Part shown: piece after piece, positions 7,831 through 15,400 of the stretch | Layout: every line of letters begins with the position of its first letter | Position numbering within the stretch: position 1 is the first letter of the stretch | Assembly: GCF_013113715.1 (NCBI RefSeq) | Contig: NZ_CP053344.1 | Span: forward strand, 682,001-746,000 | Direction of reading: 5' to 3' | DNA from: Herbiconiux sp. SALV-R1 | GTDB taxonomy: Bacteria; Actinomycetota; Actinomycetes; Actinomycetales; Microbacteriaceae | Length of the DNA: 64,000 nucleotides | Notes under the pieces: model-generated | Seen by the model: only the letters and a program-made list of their open reading frames with translations | What the model was told of the DNA's origin: nothing | Databases searched by the model: none | Position numbers and translations under genes: made by a program

Positions 7831-8220
7831 GTGACCAATCTCGAAGTAGTAGCCGCCGTGTTCCTTAAGGGTGGTCGCGTTTTAGGGTGCCGGCGCGCGC
7901 CCGGCAGATCAGCAGCCGGCAAGTGGGAGCTTCCAGGCGGGAAAGTCGAACCGGGAGAGGACCCGCGGGATGCGCTGAGGCGAGAGGTATCGGAGGAGCT
8001 TGGGGTCGAGGTCATGGTCGGAGACCTCCTTGACCGCTCGTCGACCGTAGTAGGAACCATGACGATCGATCTCGCGTGTTACTCGGTCATGTTGACCTCG
8101 AACGAGCCGTCAAGCAGCACCGATCACGATGCATTGATGTGGCTTGAGCCTGCGAATGTGATGGAACTGGAGTGGGCCACGCCCGATCTCCCTATGATTC
8201 GAAAGGTCTCGAAGTGGTGA
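7831..8220 (+). CDS. Nudix hydrolase, MutT-like (8-oxo-dGTP diphosphatase type)
   Basis: A 129-residue protein starting at GTG 7831. It carries a full Nudix box: GGKVEPGEDPRDALRREVSEELGV fits Gx5Ex7REUxEExGU (spanning about residues 36-59). The N-terminal VVAAVFLKGGRVLGCRRAPG and the ELPGGKVEPGE stretch are typical of MutT/CTP pyrophosphohydrolase-type enzymes that clean damaged nucleotides. The tail WATPDLPMIRK is also typical of small MutT homologues. It stands alone between the Cys-rich protein and the convergent restriction gene. In a defence region it could serve nucleotide-pool control, but an ordinary sanitising role is equally likely. Confidence 0.9.
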   Translation: MTNLEVVAAVFLKGGRVLGCRRAPGRSAAGKWELPGGKVEPGEDPRDALRREVSEELGVEVMVGDLLDRSSTVVGTMTIDLACYSVMLTSNEPSSSTDHDALMWLEPANVMELEWATPDLPMIRKVSKW

Positions 8221-8231
8221 TAGGCGCCTGC

Positions 8232-9137
8232 CTACTCAGAGCCTGAGAGCCTCGAGAACTCCGAGCCGTCGCGAGCGTACACACTGATCGACAGGCTCGC
8301 GCAGAGCGCCAGAAGGTCTTGTGCGGGTTCGCTGGGTAGCAGGATTGCTGGCCGCGCGTCCAACTTCAGAAGGTTCGCGTTATGGGTGTAATCGAGGACT
8401 TGCCCGATCGCCGTGCGTACGTATTTTCGGGCCGCCGATTTCTTGGCCTCGAACAATTCGGCCGTAGTTGCATCGAAGAGATCTGGTTCTACGAAGTTCC
8501 GGCCAATGGGAATTCTAAGTCGCCGCAGATCATGCCCTCTTGCTCGTCGCCACGCGCCGAATGCAGCCTGCAACTCAAACTCAATTCTGGATGCCGTCTG
8601 TCCAATGCCAGGCAAGGGGCTGAGGGCGTATGGATCGAATAGAGGTGGATTCCACTCCGTCGCCTCTATTCGGGTGACCTGCTCTTGACCCAAGGATGGA
8701 AGTCGGCGGGTATCGGCGTCGATCGGCGCGAGGTTGAAGATGATCCCCTCTCGAATTGCGCCTGACTCATCTGGAATGGCCTGCCAGAAATATGGCGGGT
8801 CGTCCAGTGTGAAGGCACCGATGTATGTGGCGAGCGTGTTGTCGGTACGAAAGAGGCGAATCGTCTTGCCGAGTGGAACCGAGTTGAGCAGAGCGAGGTT
8901 GCCGCGGATAAGCCTCTGGTCCCCAAGGCGCCCTTCGCCGGTGTAGGCGTATATGCCGTCCTCGCGAGCACCCTCGTGAAGGTCATATCCATATTTGGCG
9001 CCCTTTGCGGGGTCTGTGAACACGAGGATGTGATCAGAGTTCGCCGGTGTTGAAATGCCTTGTTGCTGCTGGCCTCCGTATAGCGTGTGCACTGCACGCC
9101 TGGTCATGACCTCGCCGACTTTTGTTGTCCAAACCAT
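8232..9137 (-). CDS. Probable modification-dependent (type IV) restriction endonuclease: ScoMcrA-like SRA plus PD-(D/E)xK
   Basis: A 301-residue protein. The N-terminal half, beginning near VHTLYGGQQQQGIST and running through HILVFTDPAKGAKYGY and GEGRLGDQ to about residue 165, resembles the SRA-like base-reading domain of ScoMcrA-type enzymes, which bind methylated or phosphorothioated DNA. The C-terminal part has a PD-(D/E)xK nuclease layout: a helical stretch IEFELQAAFGAWRRA, EPDLFDATTAELFEAKKS (D then ExK), and IGQVLDY (QxxxY motif). It should cut modified incoming DNA. A G-rich site precedes ATG 9137. It is convergent with the Nudix gene (11-bp gap). Fold assignment is by motif only. Confidence 0.7.
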   Translation of the reverse strand: MVWTTKVGEVMTRRAVHTLYGGQQQQGISTPANSDHILVFTDPAKGAKYGYDLHEGAREDGIYAYTGEGRLGDQRLIRGNLALLNSVPLGKTIRLFRTDNTLATYIGAFTLDDPPYFWQAIPDESGAIREGIIFNLAPIDADTRRLPSLGQEQVTRIEATEWNPPLFDPYALSPLPGIGQTASRIEFELQAAFGAWRRARGHDLRRLRIPIGRNFVEPDLFDATTAELFEAKKSAARKYVRTAIGQVLDYTHNANLLKLDARPAILLPSEPAQDLLALCASLSISVYARDGSEFSRLSGSE

Positions 9138-9541
9138 CGCGACCCCCCGCGGTCACACTATCGCCAGTGAGTATCAACTACTCAAATTGCCGATTCGGGT
9201 TCGATTCGAACTGCAGCTCACCCGAACCGAGCGGATGTTTGCCGACTTGAAGTCGAGTCGTGGCGATTCTGAGGCGACGCCGCAGTCGCTTCACCTCGCG
9301 CCTGCGGAATTGATTCCCGGCGTCCGGTGAGGCCCGTAGCCATTCATGGACTGGCGCTGCCAAGAGGACGGCCATGGTCTTTGCCCTCCTCGTGTAACTA
9401 CGCCGGCTTGACGTGGGACCCTCAAGCTTCGTCCTCATTAGCCTGTGGCGGGCGGCGGCAATCTGTCTGTAGACGGGCCGCTACTGGTGCATCCTCGGTG
9501 ATAACGGGTACTGTGACCGAACGGCTCATGGGGGAGATGTT
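9138..9541. other. 404-bp intergenic region between divergent restriction and OLD genes
   Basis: No ORF here has a convincing ribosome site or protein-like composition. The region must contain the promoters of the two divergent genes. A strong purine site, GGGGGAGA (about 9530-9537), belongs to the downstream TTG-start gene. A GGTTCGATTC string near 9198-9207 looks like a tRNA T-loop, but flanking stems are missing. Confidence 0.5.
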
Positions 9542-11911
9542 TTGCAGCTAACAACCGTTTATGCGCGCTTCTTTCGATCGCTGAACTTCGACTTCATTAG
9601 ACGATCGAGCTTGAACTATTCACCTGACCCATGGGATCGAGCTCCCGCGGGAGAAGGCTTTTATCCGTTCGTCAAGATCGCTCTCGACCCGAGCGTCACA
9701 ACTATTGTGGGAGCAAATGAGTCGGGCAAGAGTCAAGTGCTCGAGGCAATCGAGTTTGGGCTGACCGGCGAGAACATAATCCCGCGGGACTTCTGTCGCT
9801 ATTCCCCCTTTTTCCTGCAGGACCGCGAGCTGCTGCTGCCTGAGTTCGGTCTTAAGTTTTCGCAATTAGCTGACAAAGACGTCGCAGCTATAAACGACGC
9901 CTGCGGTACTGGCACCACCCTTGAGGTGCCCGACGAGATCGCAGTGTTTAGAGTGAACGCGACGCCAAAGCTGCGGATGTATATGCGCCATGGGGACGAG
10001 TGGTCCATGAGCCACATCAAGAAGCCTTCTGCTCTCAAAGACCTTCACATCCCGCTGGTCTATAAGATCGACGCACGAACCCCTCTCCCGGACTCGGTTC
10101 CAATCCAGTTTCTGGCCAGCGGTAACGAGGAGCACGCGGTCGGCCACCGAGGAATCCGCTCGCGTCTAGACATGATTCTCAACAATCGGGCCTGGTTCGG
10201 TTCACCCGCAGTATTCGCCGAAAACAGCGAAACGATTCGAACGGCGCTTGACGCCCAAGATGACGGCGACGAGCGAGAAAGAGCGAAATTCCGACTTGCA
10301 CGCACTCTGCTTCTTGACGTGGCTAAGCTGCCCGCTCAGCTCTTTGAGCAACTTAGCGAGGCTATCCGAGATGGCAAGCATGGATACGCGAAAAGTATCG
10401 TCGACACGATCAACGGTGCTCTGGCCCGGTCTCTGAACTTCCAGCATTGGTGGCGCCAAGATAGCCATTTTGAACTCTTCGTCGAGCATCAGGAGTACCA
10501 CTTGGACTTCATGATCCGAGACCGAACGGGGAGGTCGTATTCATTCGACGAGAGAAGTGGAGGCCTCAAGTACTTTCTGAGCTACTTTGTCCAATACCTA
10601 GCTCACGCCGCCGCACGAAGCTCTGAACAAGAGATACTCCTAATGGACGAACCCGACGCCTACTTGTCGTCGTCCGGCCAGAAAGATCTGCTGCAGATTT
10701 TCGATGCCTTCGCATTTCCGAGGGACGATGGCCTGAGACCGGTTCAAGTCGTCTACGTCACCCATTCTCCATTCCTTATTGATAAGAATCACGCCGAGAG
10801 AATACGTGTTCTGGAAAAAGGTCGAAACGATGAAGGGACGCGCGTTGTAGCCAATGCGTCGCGGAATCACTATGAGCCGCTCCGAACAGCTCTGGGTGAG
10901 TTTGTCGCTGAGACCACGTTCATGGGAAACTGCAACCTGATCATCGAAGGCCCGTCAGATCAAGTGCTGATTGCTGGAGTATCGACCTGGCTTCGACGGC
11001 GGTCCACGTCAGAGCTCCAAAACCTCGATCTTAACGACATCTCGATTGTCCCTGCCGGTTCGGCGAGTCACGTCCCGTACATGGCATTTTTGGCGCGGGG
11101 TAGAGACGTTGACAAGCCAGCGGTCATAGTTCTGCTCGACAGCGACGACGCAGGCAACCAGGCAGTCAAGAAGTTGAAGAAGGGTGGACCGGGAGAAAAG
11201 CAGCTAGTCGCGCCCGAATACGTGGTCCAGCTTGCTCAAGTCGACGGTATTTCGACGGCGAACCCCGATGGCGTAGTGGGGATCGAGGATCTGATTCCGC
11301 TCGAGATCGCAAAGCTGGCGGCTTGCCGGTACACCGAGGAGTTCGCGATCGACGCAGACCTCAACGGAATGCTTGTCATCGAAGAAACGGTATACCCCAG
11401 CCCCAAAGGAACTCTTGACGGGCTCGAGCGACTCGCTAGGAAGCACCTCGATGACGAATCCTTTCACCTCGACAAGATTGGATTTGCGCGCCATGTGCTG
11501 GCGGTCATTGGAGACGAAGCGGCCGACGTGGCAGCCATTGCACAATTCGAATCAAACTTCCGCGCCCTGCTCAAGCGCCTAGCCGGCATGCAAAGAAGTG
11601 CTATGCGAGTTCAGAGACAAGAGCTCATTCGCGACCGCGTCAACAGGATCCGAGACCGCTTTCAAACGGACCATGAGTCCAGCGCCAAGCGTGAGGCCGT
11701 CACCCTTCTGATCGAGGAGATCAGAAGCCAACTCGATGAAAGCGTCGAAGCCGATCTTGTTCGGGACGAGTTACTAATCTGGGAGCGCGAGTACAAGCTT
11801 GACGATGATCCACGCGCGGACGTAGAGAACTACCATCAATTTCTTGATCGCCTTCGAGGCTTGGCATATGTGGGCACCCGTAGTGTTCAGCAAGGAGTTC
11901 CTACGGTGTAG
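9542..11911 (+). CDS. OLD-family ATP-dependent endonuclease (ABC ATPase plus TOPRIM)
   Basis: A 789-residue protein. Residues 57-64 are the Walker A GANESGKS; an ABC-like signature SGGLKYFLSYF sits near 338, Walker B EILLMDEPDAYLS near 365, and the switch His in VTHSPF near 408. A TOPRIM nuclease domain follows: LIIEGPSD (catalytic Glu, about 465) and VILLDSDDAGN (DxD, about 530). The C-terminal 250 residues are helical. This is the OLD architecture used by single-protein OLD nucleases and by GajA, but no UvrD-type GajB gene is adjacent. The start is TTG, supported by a strong GGGGGAGA site 6 bp upstream. The gene is visibly AT-richer than its surroundings, suggesting recent transfer. Likely a phage-defence nuclease. 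Confidence 0.85.
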   Translation: MQLTTVYARFFRSLNFDFIRRSSLNYSPDPWDRAPAGEGFYPFVKIALDPSVTTIVGANESGKSQVLEAIEFGLTGENIIPRDFCRYSPFFLQDRELLLPEFGLKFSQLADKDVAAINDACGTGTTLEVPDEIAVFRVNATPKLRMYMRHGDEWSMSHIKKPSALKDLHIPLVYKIDARTPLPDSVPIQFLASGNEEHAVGHRGIRSRLDMILNNRAWFGSPAVFAENSETIRTALDAQDDGDERERAKFRLARTLLLDVAKLPAQLFEQLSEAIRDGKHGYAKSIVDTINGALARSLNFQHWWRQDSHFELFVEHQEYHLDFMIRDRTGRSYSFDERSGGLKYFLSYFVQYLAHAAARSSEQEILLMDEPDAYLSSSGQKDLLQIFDAFAFPRDDGLRPVQVVYVTHSPFLIDKNHAERIRVLEKGRNDEGTRVVANASRNHYEPLRTALGEFVAETTFMGNCNLIIEGPSDQVLIAGVSTWLRRRSTSELQNLDLNDISIVPAGSASHVPYMAFLARGRDVDKPAVIVLLDSDDAGNQAVKKLKKGGPGEKQLVAPEYVVQLAQVDGISTANPDGVVGIEDLIPLEIAKLAACRYTEEFAIDADLNGMLVIEETVYPSPKGTLDGLERLARKHLDDESFHLDKIGFARHVLAVIGDEAADVAAIAQFESNFRALLKRLAGMQRSAMRVQRQELIRDRVNRIRDRFQTDHESSAKREAVTLLIEEIRSQLDESVEADLVRDELLIWEREYKLDDDPRADVENYHQFLDRLRGLAYVGTRSVQQGVPTV

Positions 11912-12471
11912 TCCGCCCGGACAGCCCATCTTAGTTCTACTAGACGCACGGCCAACTCCACGCGTCCTAAACTAGCGAGCTCGTGATCTGTGGCGCTGAA
12001 TTGGGACCAGTTTCAACGAGATCCCTGACGCATGCAGCGCGCTGACGGTGATGGCTGTCGGTGCATGATCCATCTGCGCCTCGGACGGTAGGCTCAGGGA
12101 CCGCTCTAATCGATGAGGGTGCCGAAAAACGATGACCCATCAGGCAGGTGCTATTCGAGCCCGGAAGTGTGAGCCGTATTGGCGATCGAGTTCTGGGAGG
12201 AGGAGTCGAAGAGCCGGCCCTTGGCCCGGAGAGTTTTCGGCTAACGCGACGGCCCAAACACTCACTTGCGTGAGAAAGCCTGCGATCACCTCGATGAGGG
12301 GATGGCAGAGGTGGTGGCGCACGCAACGCCCTGCCGAGTCTCGAGATCGTTGATGACCGCGATCTGCTCGACGTTGAAGTCGAGATGCTTCTGCGATCTC
12401 CGGTGAATAGGTTGTCTCTCGTGGGTCTCGCTGGCGCATCAAGAACATATCGCCGGGTTGGTTCTCGCTGG
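11912..12471. other. 560-bp region without a confident gene
   Basis: Several overlapping ORFs exist on both strands but none has a clear ribosome site or a family I recognise. On the minus strand, a 102-codon frame (12140-12448) has a fairly protein-like end (segments FLTQVSVWAVALAEN and ALRLLLPELDRQYG), which could be a decayed gene. I regard the stretch as non-coding or relic DNA between the convergent OLD nuclease and helicase genes. Confidence 0.4.
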
Positions 12472-15400
12472 CTAGTTGCGGGCGAGTTGCTCACCGTTGG
12501 CGGCGGCCGCCTGGACGTCGGCGATCGCCAGCTCCAGGCGGTCGAGGACCGCTTCGCGGTCGTGGAGCCACTCTGGGAGCCAGACGCGTTCGACGGCGGG
12601 CCAGTGCATGAGGTTCTTCAGGACTTCGATCGGTAGGCCGTCGCGGTCGGCGACCGTGCGGCGGGACTTCCAGGAGTCGCCGTCGAGGAGGACTGCCAGC
12701 ACGGGACGGTCGGGCTCGTCCGCCGGCGCAATGCTGAGGTCGACGCGGAAGTCGGAGAGGCCGACGTCGGTCTTCACGGCGAGGCCGCGCAGCCGAAGTT
12801 CTGCGGCGATGTCGTCTCGGTGGCGGTCGAAGATGGCGGTGCGGCGGGGGTCGGCCTCGAGGGCATCCGAGCCGTTGGCCGCCATCTCGAGGTAGGACTT
12901 GAGGTGCTTCACGCCGACCGAGCTCGTCTGCTCGGCGCGGAGCTCTGACGGGTCGAAGCTTGCGAACAGCAGCACCTGGCGGCGGGCTCGGGTGACCGCC
13001 ACATTGAGGCGGCGCTCGCCGCCGGCGCGCTGGAGGGGGCCGAAGTTGAGGGGGAGGAAGCCCTTCTCGTTCACGCTGAACGCGATCGAGAAGAGGATGG
13101 TGTCGCGCTCGTCGCCCTGCACGTTCTCGAGGTTCTTGACGAAGAGGCGCTCGCTGTCGTTGTCGAGGGCGTTCAGAATGCGCTCGTCGCCGGTGTCTCG
13201 GAGGAGGTTCTCGATGAAGTCGCGCTGCTGGGCGTTGAAGGTGACGACGCCTAGGGACGGGGCCTCGAAGTCGGCGGGCTCCGCGGACGGCCCGGCGAGA
13301 GCCACGGCCGCGTCGAAGCGGCGGCGGATCTCGGCGACGATCGCCTCCGCCTCGATGCGGTTCGTGCGGAGCTCCTTGCCCTTGCCCGCACGGTTGAACG
13401 TGGCGTTCACCCGCACCAGAGAGACCCCGTAGCCGTCGAGCGACGAGCGCTCGGTCGCGCGCAGCGGCGCCGGGAACGACGACAGGCGGCTCTCGTAGTA
13501 GTGGTGGTTGCTGAACGAGATGAGCGACTCGTCCTGACTGCGGTAGTGCCACGACAGCCACTTGCTCGGCACCTGCGACTGCACGCACTCCGACAAGATC
13601 GACTCCTCGTCTTCCACCACCCCGGCCGACAGCTCGACCTCGTCGTCGGCGTCGAGCGCCGTCTCGCCGAAACTCGTGGGCGGCATCTGCTTGCTGTCGC
13701 CGACCACGACGACCGAATCGGCGCGGCCCATCGCACCCACCGCATCCGCCACCCGGATCTGCGACGCCTCGTCGAACACGACGACATCGAACAGGCCCGG
13801 CTTGGCGGGGAAGAACCGCGCTACCGACTCGGGCGACATCAACGTGATCGGCAGCACCTGGGTGATCAGCTCGCCGAAGGTGTCGAGCAGGGTGCGCACG
13901 CTCATGCCGCCCCGCTGCCGCTCGAGCTGGCGGCGGAGCAGACCCACTTGGCCCGCAGGGGCCGACGAGTCGAAGCTGCGCAGCGCGAGCACGTGCGCCG
14001 GGATGGCGTTCGGCAGCTCGGCGCGGATCGCCAGCGCACTCGTCGTGAAGCGCTCGATCGAGCGGTTGTGGGCGGTCGGGTCGAAGTCGGCGAGGCCGGT
14101 GGTCTGCTGGCGTTCGGCGACGGATGCTGCGGCGAGACCCTTCTCGAACGAGAGACGTGCGTCATCCGCAGAGAGCTCGCCGGACTCGAGTGCCTTCACC
14201 GCATCCGTCATTCCGCGGCGGCGGAGCGGCTCGAGTGCGCGGGTGAAGGCCAGCCAGCGGTCGAGAGTGACGGGTGTAGGGGAGTCGACGTTGCGGCCGG
14301 CGCGGGTGGCGGCCCAGGCTTCGAAGAAGCCCTGGTCGGATGCCCAGTTGGTGAGGTTGTCGGCGGTGGTGTGGGCGGCGGCGATGAGGGCGGCCCAGGT
14401 TTCTGCGACGGTGGCGACTGCCTGTGAGCGCGTGGCGTCGGGTTGCGTCGTCTCGTACAGGCGGCGGCAGTCGCGGGTGAAGGCGTCCGGTTTTTCGGCA
14501 GGGCGGAGGCCAATGGTGATGCCGACCCAGCGGAGCCAGGTGATCTGTGACGTCACGGATTCGGCGTCGGCCGGGCGGAGCGGGTTCCAGTCGGCGGGGA
14601 TGCGCACGCCGGCGAGTTGCTGCGCGGCGGCGCGGAGCGAGTTCACCTGGGAGGCCGTCTCGGCGATCTGGCCGGTGAAGGTCGAGAGGTGCTTCAGATT
14701 GATCGCCTCGGGGGAGCGGAGGGCCGGTGCCAGCTTCGCGGCGACCGCGCGGCGGCGCTTCTTGCGGCCGAAGAAGCCGGACTGGTCGGCGGCGATCGCC
14801 TCGCCATGGATGCCCGCGATGTCGAGGTTGACGGCCTCGGGCTGGGCTTGCTGCAGCCAGGCCGGGGGCGACTGGGTCAGGGCGGCCACCTGGTCGACCA
14901 CCGCTTGAGCCGCGACGTTCCAGGCGCTGGGCGTCACGGTGTCGCGCGCTGCATCGATCGTGGTGAGCGGTTCGCGCTGGTAGCCGTCGATGCGCGACCA
15001 GTCGGCCAGCTGCTCGGGGGAGGTCGCCCGCGCGATGAAGTCGGCGGCGACGCCTGCGTCGAGCGCTGCAGCGATTGCGCGGTCGAGATTTTGGGCGGCC
15101 GAGTGCGCATCCGTCGAGGTGATGGGCGCATCCGGTCGGTCGACCACGAAGCCCCACGGGTTCACGCGCTGTGGGCGCACGTAGTCGGCGGTCTCGGGGA
15201 GGTCTCGGAGGGCGACCCGGACGGCGTCGAAATCGTCGGCCGTGCCGCCAGAGACCAGGCCCGGCGGGACGGGCAGCTCGGGCACGAACGCATCCGCTGC
15301 CAGCTCGCTCGTGCGCGCCGAATAGAGGGAGAGGCCGGCCGCGTTCTTCTCGTGCAGGCGCTCGGCGTAGCGCGAGAGGGTGCGGCGGTTGGAGTTCGCT

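Noticed and set aside
9188-9215. GGTTCGATTC string resembling a tRNA T-loop or attachment-site core
   Set aside because: The flanking 5-bp stem does not pair and no acceptor, D or anticodon arms can be drawn around it.
12140-12448. 102-codon minus-strand ORF as a real gene
   Set aside because: No ribosome site, no recognisable family, and competing open frames over the same DNA; kept only as a possible relic.
12491-13588. Long Arg/Pro-rich ORFs opposite or out of frame with the helicase, and similar ones over HrpA and the subtilase
   Set aside because: Composition (Arg/Pro/Ala-rich, few hydrophobics) is that of shadow frames in high-GC DNA; the true genes carry full motif sets.
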